From the NCBI GenBank assembly GCA_904419005.1, contig CAJFQI010000003.1, positions 31,504 through 95,503 on the forward strand: a stretch of 64,000 bases of DNA. The letters are read 5' to 3'. Made by a program: the position numbers and the translations under genes. The DNA is from Candidatus Avimonas faecium (GTDB taxonomy: Bacteria > Bacillota > Clostridia > Oscillospirales > Acutalibacteraceae). This document shows, piece by piece, positions 16,636-26,831 of this stretch. Under the pieces are notes generated by a model. The model was not told the DNA's origin, ran no database searches, and worked only from the letters and a program-made list of their open reading frames with translations. Numbering within the stretch: position 1 is the first letter of the stretch; each line of letters begins with the position of its first letter.

Positions 16636-17126
16636 AAACCTTATATCTGATCGGCGGCCCCATGGGGGTGGGGAAAACCGCCGTGTGCCAATGCCTCAAG
16701 CGGATGCTCCCGAACAGCGTTTTCCTGGACGGCGATTGGTGCTGGGATGCGGACCCCTTCCAGGTAACGCCCGAAACCAAGCGGATGGTGCAGGACAATA
16801 TCGTTTACCTGCTGAACAGCTTCCTGCACTGCTCTGCGTATGAAAATGTCCTTTTCTGCTGGGTGATGCACGAGCAGGCAATCCTTGACCGCCTGCTGCA
16901 GCGCCTGGACACCGCGGGCTGCGCGGTCAAGGCGGTTTCCCTGCTCTGCGACGAAGCCGCCCTCCGGGAGAGGCTTGGCGGCGATATCCGCCGCGGCCTC
17001 CGCCGCGCGGACGTGCTGGAGAGAAGCCTGGCCCGGCTTCCGCTGTATCCGCGCCTCGCAACCATCAAAATTGAGACGTCCGGCAAAAGCGTGCGGGCCG
17101 TTGCCGAGGAAATCGCTGCGCTCTAA
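16632..17126 (+). CDS. Small P-loop kinase-like ATPase
   Basis: 164-residue AAA_33/adenylylsulfate-kinase-like protein with Walker A GGPMGVGKTA near the N-terminus, an acidic FLDGDWCWDADPF after strand 2, and a lid-like RLGGDIRRGLRR. Such proteins are usually annotated as nucleotide or antibiotic kinases; the substrate is not predictable. It is translationally coupled to the preceding acetyltransferase, so the pair may modify one small molecule. Confidence 0.78.
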   Translation: MKTLYLIGGPMGVGKTAVCQCLKRMLPNSVFLDGDWCWDADPFQVTPETKRMVQDNIVYLLNSFLHCSAYENVLFCWVMHEQAILDRLLQRLDTAGCAVKAVSLLCDEAALRERLGGDIRRGLRRADVLERSLARLPLYPRLATIKIETSGKSVRAVAEEIAAL

Positions 17127-17193
17127 GGCCGGATGCCCGCTCTGCGCCCGCCGGCGCCCGGGCCGGAATCCCCTTTGAGCCCGTTGAGGGACA

Positions 17194-17231
17194 CCGAAAA
17201 ACGCCGCCCGTGACCGGGCGGCGTTTTTCGG
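17194..17231. terminator. Bidirectional terminator between convergent genes
   Basis: A perfect 17-bp stem with a 4-base loop. The AAAAA/TTTTT segment inside the arms gives a U-tract in both directions. It serves the kinase on the plus strand and the ABC permease on the minus strand. Confidence 0.92.
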
Positions 17232-17242
17232 ATCGGCGTCCT

Positions 17243-18496
17243 TTACGCTTTCAGGCGGAAGAGGTCGCGCAGCCTCAGGCGGGAGCCGTAGTGCAGGACG
17301 GAAGCGGAGTATAGGCGGATTGACAGCAGGGAAACCAAAACAATCGCCACCACCAGCAGCAGCAGGGAGATCAGGATGTCGCCGGTGGGCACCGTTTCGT
17401 TCAGCAGCCGGAACGGCATGATGAAGGGGGAGGTGAAGGGGATGTAGGTCACAATCCGCTTCATCCCGCTGTCCGGCATCAGCACCACCATATACGCCGC
17501 GTAGAAGCAGACCAGGCTGAGCAGCACCGCCGGCATCATCGCGGAGTTCAGGTCCTCCGCCCGGCTGACCATCGCGCCGCAGACCGAATTGACCATCGCA
17601 AACAGCGCATACCCCAGCAGGAAGTAGAGCAGCACCAGCAGCCCGGCGGACAAGGGGAAGGAGGAGATCGCCAGCGGCATCCCGCCGATGGTGAAATCCG
17701 CCGGCACCATCAGGGTAAAGCAGGCGGCGCCCACCGCCAGGAACAGCCCAAGCTGGCAGAGACCGAGCGCCCCCATCCCCAGGCATTTCCCGATCAGGAT
17801 GCGGGAGGGCTTGGCCGAAACCACCAGCGTTTCCATCACGCGGGAGGTCTTTTCCGATGCGACCGACATCGCCACGCCGTAGCCGTAGTAATATACGGCA
17901 AAGAACATGATGACCACCAGGAGGATCCCCAGCACATAGCCGGAGAGGTCCATCTTGCCCACCGACACCTGCTCCACCGGCAGGTCGGACAGCGCGATCT
18001 GGGTGATGTCAGCCGAAACGCCCGCCTGCGCCAAAGCGTTTGACACAAACAGCGCGCGCAGGGTTTCCGAGACGGCGGAGGCGTCCAGCCCGCTCATGAA
18101 ATCCGCGGTGTAGAGGCGGACCTGCGGCAGGCCGCCTTCCCCAGGGGCGATTTCCAGGACGCTGACGCTTTTATCGTCCAGCATGGTTTGCTTGTATTCG
18201 TCCAGCTTGGCCGGCTCCCCGTCCCGGAAGTCGACCGTGGGCAGGGCGGCGGCCAGCGCCTCCTTGGCGCCGGGGATGACGCCGTCGGCGTCCAGCAGGT
18301 AGCATACCAAATCCTTGCTCACCGTGCCGGAGCCGGACGCGCCTTGCCCGCCGTCCTCCTCCTGCCCGCCGGTCAGCGCCGGGAGGGCGCAGGCGACGAC
18401 GATCAGCGCCACCACCAGCAGGGTGGTCAGGATAAACGCCCTTTTGCGGATGTTGTCCTTAAAGGTAAAGCGAAAAACCGCGAGTATCTCTTTCAT
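17243..18496 (-). CDS. ABC-2 type permease (NatB-like)
   Basis: 417-residue membrane subunit of an exporter. One N-terminal membrane segment (22-42) is followed by a ~140-residue extracytoplasmic domain. About five C-terminal segments follow, the second group opening with YGYGVAMSVASEKTSRVMETLVVS, the typical cytoplasmic loop of the NatB/ABC2_membrane_3 family. It overlaps the upstream ATPase by four bases (ATGA). NatAB systems export sodium or, in relatives, antibiotics; the cargo here is unknown. Confidence 0.9.
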   Translation of the reverse strand: MKEILAVFRFTFKDNIRKRAFILTTLLVVALIVVACALPALTGGQEEDGGQGASGSGTVSKDLVCYLLDADGVIPGAKEALAAALPTVDFRDGEPAKLDEYKQTMLDDKSVSVLEIAPGEGGLPQVRLYTADFMSGLDASAVSETLRALFVSNALAQAGVSADITQIALSDLPVEQVSVGKMDLSGYVLGILLVVIMFFAVYYYGYGVAMSVASEKTSRVMETLVVSAKPSRILIGKCLGMGALGLCQLGLFLAVGAACFTLMVPADFTIGGMPLAISSFPLSAGLLVLLYFLLGYALFAMVNSVCGAMVSRAEDLNSAMMPAVLLSLVCFYAAYMVVLMPDSGMKRIVTYIPFTSPFIMPFRLLNETVPTGDILISLLLLVVAIVLVSLLSIRLYSASVLHYGSRLRLRDLFRLKA

Positions 18497-19389
18497 TGCG
18501 CCGCCTCCACTTTTTCCACGAAGATCTCATGCAGCGAGGGTTCCCGGATGGCGTACCGGTCGGGGAAAACGCCGCTTTCCACCAGCTCCGCCAGGAAGGC
18601 GTGGGCGGCCTCGTCCCCCGGGATCTTGAATTCGTATCCCTCCGCTGTTTTTTCCAGCAGCCGCAGCCCGTGCTTTTCCGCCAGCGGCAGGATGTCCTGC
18701 CCGCAGGCCAGGGACAGATTGGTATGGCCGTATCCGGCTTTGATCAGCCGCAGGTTGCCTTGCAGGACGGTTTTCCCCCGGCTTAGGATGACCAGGTCGC
18801 GGCAGTATTCCTCAACGGTCGCCATCTGGTGGCTGGACATGACGATGTACCGCCCGCCCGCAATCAGCTCGGCCAGCACGCTCTTGAAAACGTCGACGTT
18901 GATCGGGTCCAGCCCGCTGAACGGCTCGTCCAGGAAGATAAGCTCCGGGTCGTGCAGGACGGTGGCGATCAGCTGGATTTTCTGCTGGTTGCCTTTGGAA
19001 AGCTTTTCGGCCAGCGTACCGCGGTGCTCCGCCATTTCAAGCCGCTTCAGCCAGCGGTCGGCGGCGTCGGCGGCGGCACGGCGGGACATCCCCCGCAGCT
19101 CGCCGAAATAGACCAGCTGGTCTATGACCCGGACCTTGGGGTAGATCCCCCGTTCCTCCGGCATATAGCCGAAGCGGACGGTATGGCGGTTCAGCGGGCC
19201 GCCGTTCCAGGTGATTTCCCCCTCGTCCTTGTCTGTGACGCCCAGGATCATCCGGATGGTGGTGGTCTTGCCCGCGCCGTTGGTGCCGATCAGGCCGAAC
19301 ACGCCCGGCTCCGCAATCTCAAAGCTGAGGTCGTCCACCGCTTTTTTGTCCCCAAAGGATTTGCTGACATGACGTACCGAGAGTCCCAT
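18493..19389 (-). CDS. ABC transporter ATP-binding protein (NatA-like)
   Basis: ATPase of a two-gene exporter. Walker A is GTNGAGKTTT, the signature LSKGNQQK, Walker B LIFLDEPFSGLDP, with a switch region MSSHQ. The signature with NQQK in place of RQRV is typical of the NatA/EcsA-like group. The C-terminal ~80 residues form the DUF4162-like extension found in NatA. The ATG is chosen where ABC homology begins. A promoter lies about 60 bases upstream. The gene is coupled to the permease. Confidence 0.93.
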   Translation of the reverse strand: MGLSVRHVSKSFGDKKAVDDLSFEIAEPGVFGLIGTNGAGKTTTIRMILGVTDKDEGEITWNGGPLNRHTVRFGYMPEERGIYPKVRVIDQLVYFGELRGMSRRAAADAADRWLKRLEMAEHRGTLAEKLSKGNQQKIQLIATVLHDPELIFLDEPFSGLDPINVDVFKSVLAELIAGGRYIVMSSHQMATVEEYCRDLVILSRGKTVLQGNLRLIKAGYGHTNLSLACGQDILPLAEKHGLRLLEKTAEGYEFKIPGDEAAHAFLAELVESGVFPDRYAIREPSLHEIFVEKVEAAQ

Positions 19390-19451
19390 CGCGCTCTCAC
19401 AGCCCCTTTCCGGAGCCGCCGGCCTTTGCACCCGGCGGTAATTCCGGCGAT

Positions 19452-19480
19452 AGTATAGCACGGCGGGACAGCCTTGACAA
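19452..19480 (-). promoter_or_regulatory. Predicted promoter of the NatAB-like operon
   Basis: On the minus strand: TTGTCA, 17 bases, TATACT, about 60 bases before the ATPase start. Confidence 0.75.
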
Positions 19481-19600
19481 TCAAGATTTTCTTAAGAATG
19501 CGTTAGATTTCCTTTCCTCAATCAAAAATAGAAAGAAATACCATTTTTGGCCGTCAAGCGATTGACCCTGCCAGGCTATGCAGGATTCGGGGGAATCCGC

Positions 19601-19629
19601 TTGCGCCTGGGCAGGGGAGGTGGTACAAT
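19601..19629 (+). promoter_or_regulatory. Predicted promoter of the beta-helix protein gene
   Basis: TTGCGC, 17 bases, TACAAT, with a leader of about 105 bases. Confidence 0.7.
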
Positions 19630-19739
19630 AGCGGCATAAAGCCGCCGGCCGGCAGGAAGCCCGTCACCCGAGGAAAGGCCCGCCGGCCTGGAAAGGCGTC
19701 CTATAAAGGCCGGCGCAAAAACGAAAGGGGTTTCCATTC

Positions 19740-20417
19740 ATGAGCAAATTGATCCAAGTGCTGACGCCGTCCGCGCTGTTTGAGCCGGGCCATACCCTGG
19801 CCGGGCCGCTCCTGGCGTCGGTGGAATATCCATGGGAGGCGCTGGCCGGCATCCGGGAATTCATCCGCGCCCTGGGGCCGTCCCTGCCGGCGGAGGAATA
19901 CGACTCCCCGAAGCCGGGCGTGTGGGTGCATAAAACCGCCAAGGTCATGCCGTCCGCCTTCCTGGGGGACGATGTGATCATCGGCCCCGAAACAGAGGTG
20001 CGCCACGGCGCGTTCATCCGGGGCAGCGCCCTGGTCGGGGCCGGCGCGGTGGTCGGCAACTCCACTGAGCTGAAAAACGTCCTGCTGTTTGATAAGGTGC
20101 AGGTCCCCCATTACAATTATGTCGGGGATTCGATCCTGGGCTATAGAGCGCACATGGGGGCGGGGTCCATTACCTCGAATGTCAAGAGCGACAAGACCCT
20201 GGTCACCGTTTCCTGCAACGGCGAGCGGGTGGGCACCGGCCTTAAGAAATTCGGCGCGATCCTGGGCGACAATGTGGAGGTCGGCTGCGGCTCGGTGCTC
20301 AACCCCGGCTCGGTGGTCGGGCCGGGAAGCCAGATCTACCCGCTGTCAATGGTGCGTGGCTATATCCCCGCCGGCAGCATCTATAAGAAGCAGGGGGAAG
20401 TGGTCTCCAAGCGGTAG
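19740..20417 (+). CDS. GlmU-like left-handed beta-helix protein
   Basis: 225-residue hexapeptide-repeat protein resembling the acyltransferase half of bacterial UDP-GlcNAc pyrophosphorylases; homologues are often annotated that way although the uridylyl domain is missing. Repeats run from about residue 65 (VWVHKTAKVMPSAFLGDDV) to 210. They include GSALVGAGAVVGNSTELKN and a GAGSITSNVKSDK loop like the acetyl-CoA site of GlmU. The N-terminal 60 residues are a helical cap. The start is ATG after AAAGGGG. The gene is monocistronic, with its own promoter and terminator. The likely role is sugar-nucleotide or amino-sugar acylation; the substrate is unproven. Confidence 0.8.
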   Translation: MSKLIQVLTPSALFEPGHTLAGPLLASVEYPWEALAGIREFIRALGPSLPAEEYDSPKPGVWVHKTAKVMPSAFLGDDVIIGPETEVRHGAFIRGSALVGAGAVVGNSTELKNVLLFDKVQVPHYNYVGDSILGYRAHMGAGSITSNVKSDKTLVTVSCNGERVGTGLKKFGAILGDNVEVGCGSVLNPGSVVGPGSQIYPLSMVRGYIPAGSIYKKQGEVVSKR

Positions 20418-20504
20418 GTGCATCAATATACAAATTGTATATCTCTGTCGTAATTTGACGAATAGTCTATAATTTGACTCGACATGACGTGCAAAATCCG
20501 CGGG

Positions 20505-20537
20505 AAAAGGCGTGGGAGCTAGGCTCCCACGCCTTTT
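20505..20537 (+). terminator. Terminator hairpin after the beta-helix gene
   Basis: AAAAGGCGTGGGAGC pairs perfectly with GCTCCCACGCCTTTT around a 3-base loop. It can work in both directions because the arms end in A4/T4. Confidence 0.88.
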
Positions 20538-20672
20538 GGCTTCTTATTGCCGCGGTGTGCCCCGGCTCAACGGGGAGGGGCAACGCCCTGCCCCCCCTTT
20601 TCCCGGCGTTGGGGAGGCTGCGGGAAAGGGGCCGGTCGTCCGAGCCGCCGGCAATGCGGGCCCGCCGTTGCT

Positions 20673-21770
20673 TCATCCGGACGGGGCGGCTTCGTTCGGG
20701 GCGGATGCCGCCGCGGAGGAGGGGCCGGGCACGGCGGGGTCGCGGATATTGTACACCCGGTGGTAATCCTTGGTGGCCTCGTCCTTGACGACGGTGGAGC
20801 GGTTGCGGTAAAGCAGCCGGACCAAGGGGTATACGTCGATCCAGATTTCGTTGTTGCCCTCCTTCTGCGATTCGTCGAAAATCAACTGGAGCCCAAAGTG
20901 CAGGTGGGGCTGCTCAATGTTGTTGACGTTTTCGGCTGTGCTGTAGCCGGTCCGCCCTAGATAGCCGATAACATCTCCTGGTTGTACAATAGATCCGATT
21001 TTCAACTCTTTGTTGTACGGAAAATCCTTGCGGAGATGGGCATAATAATAGTAACGCTTGTTGTCAAAGCTGCGGATGCCGATCCGCCAGCCGCCGTATT
21101 GGTTCCAGCCCAGCGCTTCCACCGTCCCGCCTTCCACGGCGATAATCGGGGTGCCGACCGCGCCCATCAGGTCGTGCCCAAGGTGCTTGCGCTTGAAGCC
21201 GTAGTCCCGGCTGCTGCCGAAATCGTCAAAATCGGTGTAGGGGTAATTGCGGGCGATGGGCGAAAACCCCTTCAGCCCATACCGCGCCTCCCAGCGCTTG
21301 CCGCCCGGCGCGGTTTCGTCCGGTACCTCGATTTCGTAATTCCCCACCAGGCCGCCTAGGACGGCGGAATAGGCCTCGTAATAGTAATCGTAGTATTCCA
21401 GCCCTTGGGTCAGTTCTTCCATAGCGGTTCCTTCCTGCAGCGCCTGCACCGTTTTATCCAGGCTGCCGGCCGCATAGGATTTCCAGTTGTTTCCGTTTTT
21501 GGAGGCAGCGTAAGCCAGCAGCTCAATCCAGCTGACGGGGAAATCGGTTTCGTGGGAGGCGATATCCAGATCCAGCGCATGGCTGAGCAGCTCGTAGGGG
21601 ACGTCAAAGTCCACCCATCGGATATATTCTTCCTGCGGATCGCCGCCGTCCCCGGTGTTGGCAGCGGCGCTTTGGGCATAAGCCAGGCCGCCGGCGACCA
21701 GCAGCGCCAGCGCCGCCAGCAGCGCGGCCGCCGCCCGCGCCGCGTGCTTTCGTCTGATCACGATTACCAT
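20673..21770 (-). CDS. Secreted M23 family metallopeptidase
   Basis: Predicted exported peptidoglycan endopeptidase of 365 residues. A basic N-terminus is followed by a hydrophobic segment ending near AYAQ (about residue 33), so it has a signal peptide or anchor. The zinc-binding motifs of LytM/M23 proteins are present: HLGHDL (Hxxx D) around residue 200 and HLHFGLQ near 290, with GTPIIAVEGGTVEALG between them. The C-terminal ~30 residues are Ala/Pro/Ser-rich. The ATG lies only one base after GGGAGGAG; a GTG three codons downstream is better spaced and also possible. The gene is divergent from the DUF3298 gene. Confidence 0.9.
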   Translation of the reverse strand: MVIVIRRKHAARAAAALLAALALLVAGGLAYAQSAAANTGDGGDPQEEYIRWVDFDVPYELLSHALDLDIASHETDFPVSWIELLAYAASKNGNNWKSYAAGSLDKTVQALQEGTAMEELTQGLEYYDYYYEAYSAVLGGLVGNYEIEVPDETAPGGKRWEARYGLKGFSPIARNYPYTDFDDFGSSRDYGFKRKHLGHDLMGAVGTPIIAVEGGTVEALGWNQYGGWRIGIRSFDNKRYYYYAHLRKDFPYNKELKIGSIVQPGDVIGYLGRTGYSTAENVNNIEQPHLHFGLQLIFDESQKEGNNEIWIDVYPLVRLLYRNRSTVVKDEATKDYHRVYNIRDPAVPGPSSAAASAPNEAAPSG

Positions 21771-21970
21771 GCTCCTCCCGCCTTTCTAATGCAATATATG
21801 AAACGGGGACGGGCGGCATGACGGGCAAAGCCGCGGCGGCCCTGCCAATTCCCGCCGTGAGAAATTTCCGGCGCGTTTGCCGGGCGGGCGGCATATGCTA
21901 TAGCGGGACGGCGTCGCGGGCTGTCCCGGATTGCCGTCCGACCTTGAAGCGCGCAAGGAGGATGGTGCCA

Positions 21971-22675
21971 TTGTGGCATTTCGGAACGATGTTGGTTTCC
22001 CTCGCGGTGGGGACGGCGCTGTCCCAGACGGCGCCGCTGACGCATATCGGCGATATTGCCGTCAGCCCGGTTACCCAAAGGGTGGAAGCCGAATCCATGG
22101 CGTTTGACGGAACCCATCCGCGTTTTTCCGGCATTGGTGACGCAGCCGCCCAAAAGCGGCTGAATGCACAGATGGCGGAATGGGAAAAAGAGGCGCTTGC
22201 ACGCACGAAAGCCGCCGCGGTGACCATGCGGAACGACGACCGGTCGGAGCAACGGAAAGCCGAGGGCGTGTTTTCCTATGAAGTCAAGCGCAACAGCGGC
22301 GGCGTGGTTTCCTTGCTGTTCAGCGAATACCAGTACGCCGGCGGAGCGAATGGGCTGGACGTCAAAACCGGGCTGACCTTCTTTACCGACAGCGGCAGCC
22401 TCCTGAAGCTGCCCGGGCTGTTTTCCAACAGCGAAGAGGGGCTGCGCCAGGTCAACGCCTTGATCCGGGTGCAGCTCAGGGAGCGGGGCCTGGAGCCCCA
22501 GCTCCTGGCTTCGGATCCGGAGGTGGGACGGGATGCGCCGTTTTATCTGACCGATACCGCGCTGGTGATTGTCGTGCCGGAGCTGACCTGGTTCCCGCAC
22601 GTCCTGGGTACGGTGGAGTTCTCCCTCCCGTTTTCGCAGTTTTCCAGCTGCCTGCGGGCCGAATTCCAATCGTAG
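21971..22675 (+). CDS. DUF3298-containing secreted protein
   Basis: Predicted exported protein. After a hydrophobic N-terminus there is a DUF4163-like region (KRLNAQMAEWEKEALA, then SYEVKRNSGGVVSLLFSEYQYAGGANG). It is followed by the DUF3298 C-terminus seen in RsiV-like lysozyme sensors (FYLTDTALVIVVPELTWFP and VEFSLPF). Unlike RsiV it has no anti-sigma domain in front. Start: AAGGAGG (21955-21961) abuts ATG 21962, so TTG 21971, nine bases on, is preferred; GTG 21965 is also possible. It ends against a 20-bp terminator hairpin and faces rodA. A role in sensing or binding a wall ligand is inference. Confidence 0.78.
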   Translation: MWHFGTMLVSLAVGTALSQTAPLTHIGDIAVSPVTQRVEAESMAFDGTHPRFSGIGDAAAQKRLNAQMAEWEKEALARTKAAAVTMRNDDRSEQRKAEGVFSYEVKRNSGGVVSLLFSEYQYAGGANGLDVKTGLTFFTDSGSLLKLPGLFSNSEEGLRQVNALIRVQLRERGLEPQLLASDPEVGRDAPFYLTDTALVIVVPELTWFPHVLGTVEFSLPFSQFSSCLRAEFQS

Positions 22676-22680
22676 CCAAA

Positions 22681-22725
22681 AAGCACAAGCCGGAGGGACG
22701 GAACCCGTCCCTCCGGCTTGTGCTT
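22681..22725. terminator. Bidirectional terminator between DUF3298 gene and rodA
   Basis: A perfect 20-bp stem with loop GAACC. The run of T needed for intrinsic termination follows the stem on the minus strand, so it mainly ends rodA. Confidence 0.88.
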
Positions 22726-22745
22726 GCTTCTGCGCGAAAGGCCTC

Positions 22746-23915
22746 TTACGGCCGCTTGGTAAAAATGGTTTCCCGCACCCGGGTGCGGCTGGAGTAATAC
22801 ACGCTCAGCGCCACCCCGATGCCGAGGAACAGGGTGCCCACTGAGCTCCCCCCCCGGCTGAAAAAGGGGAGGGTGATGCCGATTACCGGCAGAAGGCGGA
22901 GGTTCATCCCCAGGTTGATCAAGGACTGGAAGCCGATCATCGCCATAAGCCCCGCGCACAACAGCGTCCCCTGAAAGTCCCGCGCCCCCAGCGCGTCCCG
23001 CAGCAGGACAAGCACGATGCCCAACAGCAGGAGCAGCAGCACGGTCGCGCCGATAAAGCCGAATTCCTCCCCGGCCACGGTAAAGATAAAGTCGTTGTTG
23101 CGCGCGTAGAGGGTGTAGCCTCCGATATTCCCCCCTTGCAGGAACCCGAGGCCCGACAGCTGCCCCGAGCCGAGGGCGGTCAGCCCGAGATACTGCTGCC
23201 ATCCCTCCTGGTCCTTGTACTGGTCAATGAAGATCAGGCTTAAGAACCGGGCCTTTTTATCGTCGCCGAGAAAATTCCAAACCACGGGGACCATCGCGGT
23301 GCCGCCGATCAGGGCGATCAGGAAATAGATGGGGCGCAGGCCGGCCACCAGCATCATCGAAACAAAGATGCAGATAAACACCAGCGCGGTGCCGTCGTCC
23401 CCCTGCAAAAAGACCAGCCCGATGGGGATCAGCCCATGCACCCCCAGCAGGAAGACGGTCCGCAGCTCGTTGATATGCTCCCTTACCCTGCTCAGATGAT
23501 GGGCGAAGGAGATGATAAAGGTGATCTTCATCAGCTCGGCCGGCTGGAACGTGACATACCGTCCCCCGCCGACCGGGATGCCGAGCCAGGCGGTATCGTC
23601 GGTGCCGCCGACGTTGAGGCCCAGCCCCACCAGCGTCAGCAGCACCAGCAAAACCGCAACGCCCGATAGGATCGGCCAGGCGCGGCAGATTAGGTCGTAA
23701 TCGATTTTGGAGATGATGATGGCGGCAATCAGCCCCGCCGCGCAGGCGGCGACCTGGATCAGGTAGTCGCTGGCGCCGAGCCCCGCCGTTTTGGCAGTCG
23801 AGTAAACCAGCAGGCAGCCGTAAGCCGCCGCCGCCGTGCAAAGCGTCAGGAGCAGCCAGTCCGTATACCGTATATAATTGGAAATGCCGGCTCGTATTTT
23901 TTTTATCAGTCCCAA
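22746..23915 (-). CDS. rodA: Peptidoglycan polymerase RodA (SEDS family)
   Basis: Integral membrane glycosyltransferase that polymerises lipid II during cylindrical growth, working with a class-B PBP. The 389 residues have about ten membrane segments. Landmarks are the catalytic-loop region FQPAELMKITFI, FLQGDDGTALVF (Asp-Asp in the conserved loop), NNDFIFTVAGEEFGFIGA, and the C-terminal ITLPFFSRGGSSVGTLFLGIG. The wording matches RodA better than FtsW or SpoVE. The start follows CTTGGGACTG, a weak ribosome site. Its promoter lies about 50 bases upstream. No mreBCD is adjacent. Confidence 0.95.
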   Translation of the reverse strand: MGLIKKIRAGISNYIRYTDWLLLTLCTAAAAYGCLLVYSTAKTAGLGASDYLIQVAACAAGLIAAIIISKIDYDLICRAWPILSGVAVLLVLLTLVGLGLNVGGTDDTAWLGIPVGGGRYVTFQPAELMKITFIISFAHHLSRVREHINELRTVFLLGVHGLIPIGLVFLQGDDGTALVFICIFVSMMLVAGLRPIYFLIALIGGTAMVPVVWNFLGDDKKARFLSLIFIDQYKDQEGWQQYLGLTALGSGQLSGLGFLQGGNIGGYTLYARNNDFIFTVAGEEFGFIGATVLLLLLLGIVLVLLRDALGARDFQGTLLCAGLMAMIGFQSLINLGMNLRLLPVIGITLPFFSRGGSSVGTLFLGIGVALSVYYSSRTRVRETIFTKRP

Positions 23916-23965
23916 GGGGCGTACCGGTCCTTCCTGCGATGGCGTTTCTGAAAGATAACGTGCTT

Positions 23966-23994
23966 ATTATACCTTGTTTTTCCAAGCTTCGCAA
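23966..23994 (-). promoter_or_regulatory. Predicted rodA promoter
   Basis: On the minus strand: TTGCGA, 17 bases, TATAAT. Confidence 0.75.
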
Positions 23995-24024
23995 GATTCC
24001 GTCTTTTAAGATTCCATGAAGTAT

Positions 24025-24032
24025 GCTATACT
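24025..24032 (+). promoter_or_regulatory. Possible extended -10 promoter for the P-loop kinase
   Basis: TGCTATACT gives an extended -10 without a clear -35. It sits in the 303-base divergent gap between rodA and the kinase, which otherwise shows no gene. Confidence 0.45.
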
Positions 24033-24218
24033 TACCGATGACAGCCTTGCCTGCGCGGCGGGGGAACCTTGTCCCCCTATTTCAGTATGGACACAATCCC
24101 GCCGATATGCACGGGGCGGGCGGAAATCCGCTGAAATTGGGCGGGATCTCCGGCCCGGCCGGGGCAAAATCTTTCCCATGCCGCGCGGCGTCCTGGAGGA
24201 TAGGAAGGCGGACAGACA

Positions 24219-24776
24219 ATGAAACTGCTGTTTCTCATCGGCAACACGGCGGTCGGGAAGATGACCGTCGGGCAGGAATTGATGAAGAGGACGGGCCTGC
24301 GCCTGTTTCACAACCACATGACCATCGAACTGGTCCTTGAGGTGTTCGGCGGGTTTCGTGCCGGCGCGGTCCGGAGGCTGCGGGACGTTATTTTTGAGGA
24401 ATTTGCGGCTTCCGGCGGCTACGGCCTGATTTTTACCTATATGTGGGCGTTTGACGATCCGTCGGACTGGGAGTATGTGGAGCACGTCAAGGAGATCTTC
24501 CGGCAGAAAGATCCGGACACGGAATTTTATTACGCGGAGCTGGTGGCCCCCCAAGCCGTCCGCCTGCAAAGGAACGCGACGGAGAACCGGCTCCGGCATA
24601 AAGCCTCCAAACGGGACATAGAGGCGTCCAACCGCCGGCTGCTCGCCGACGACGAATGTGCCCGGTGTGAAAGCCGGGAGGGGGAGATCCCGTTTGACAA
24701 TTATATCCGAATAGACAATTCCCGCCTTTCGCCGCAGGACACGGCCAGGCAGATCCAGGAACGCTTTGGCCTTTAA
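24219..24776 (+). CDS. Shikimate-kinase-like P-loop protein
   Basis: 185-residue ATP-binding protein. Walker A is GNTAVGKMTVGQELM, followed by the substrate-side motif LRLFHNHMTIELVL common in the small kinases annotated as shikimate kinase or AAA_18. The C-terminal part EIPFDNYIRIDNSRLSPQDTA is the usual end of this family. It is not true AroK, which has a different substrate loop. The phosphoryl acceptor is unknown. It precedes tsaE by 75 bases and may be read with it. Confidence 0.8.
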   Translation: MKLLFLIGNTAVGKMTVGQELMKRTGLRLFHNHMTIELVLEVFGGFRAGAVRRLRDVIFEEFAASGGYGLIFTYMWAFDDPSDWEYVEHVKEIFRQKDPDTEFYYAELVAPQAVRLQRNATENRLRHKASKRDIEASNRRLLADDECARCESREGEIPFDNYIRIDNSRLSPQDTARQIQERFGL

Positions 24777-24850
24777 CGGCGTAGGCGGCGGGCAGGCGCG
24801 CCAACGAGCCGGAGGAGCTCCGGCGGGAACAGACAGGGAGGGGCTGGAAC

Positions 24851-25279
24851 ATGACGGAACGGATCACCAATTCCCCGGAGGAAACGCAGGAGCTGGGCGC
24901 TTCGTTTGCCCCGCTGGTGGCGTCGGGCGGGGTCATCGCCCTGTTCGGCGGCATGGGGATGGGGAAGACCGCCTTTGTCCGCGGCTTAGCGGCGGGCCTG
25001 GGCTTGGACGCCGAGGTATCAAGCCCCACCTTCGCCCTGGTCAACGATTACGGCGGGCGCCCGCCCCTGGTGCATTTTGACATGTACCGCGTCACCGGCT
25101 GGGAGGATCTGTATTCGACCGGTTTTTTTGATTATCTTGACGCCGGGGCGATCCTGGTCATTGAGTGGAGCGAGAACATTGAAGCCGCGCTGCCGGCGGA
25201 CGCCATCCGGGTGTATTTTTCCCGCTTGGGCGAGTCGCAGCGCCGCATCCGCTGGCAGGCCCCGGCGCGCTCCGTATAG
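24851..25279 (+). CDS. tsaE: tRNA threonylcarbamoyladenosine biosynthesis protein TsaE
   Basis: ATPase that drives the TsaBDE complex in making t6A37 of ANN-decoding tRNAs. Walker A is GGMGMGKTAFVRG, followed by the family signature VSSPTFALVNDY and HFDMYRV, then IEWSEN. At 142 residues the length is normal. AGGGAGGGG precedes the ATG. It pairs with tsaB downstream; tsaD is not in the window. Confidence 0.95.
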   Translation: MTERITNSPEETQELGASFAPLVASGGVIALFGGMGMGKTAFVRGLAAGLGLDAEVSSPTFALVNDYGGRPPLVHFDMYRVTGWEDLYSTGFFDYLDAGAILVIEWSENIEAALPADAIRVYFSRLGESQRRIRWQAPARSV

Positions 25280-25352
25280 AGGGCGGCCTGGCGGCAGGCC
25301 CGGCGCGTCAAGGCGGCAGAGCCGGGCATAGGAAAGGACGGAACATTAAGAT

Positions 25353-26739
<1,387 letters not shown>

Positions 26740-26774
26740 ACGCCGCCTAGCCCGGACGCGGGCGCGGCATCCGC

Positions 26775-26810
26775 CCGCCGCAGAGCCTGGCCCTGCGGCG
26801 GTTTTTGTAT
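26775..26810 (+). terminator. Terminator after upp
   Basis: CCGCCGCAG/CTGCGGCGG stem with a 9-base loop, followed by TTTTTGTATTTTCTGTTTT. It ends about 20 bases before the metallophosphoesterase start. Confidence 0.85.
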
Positions 26811-26831
26811 TTTCTGTTTTGGGAGATGGCT

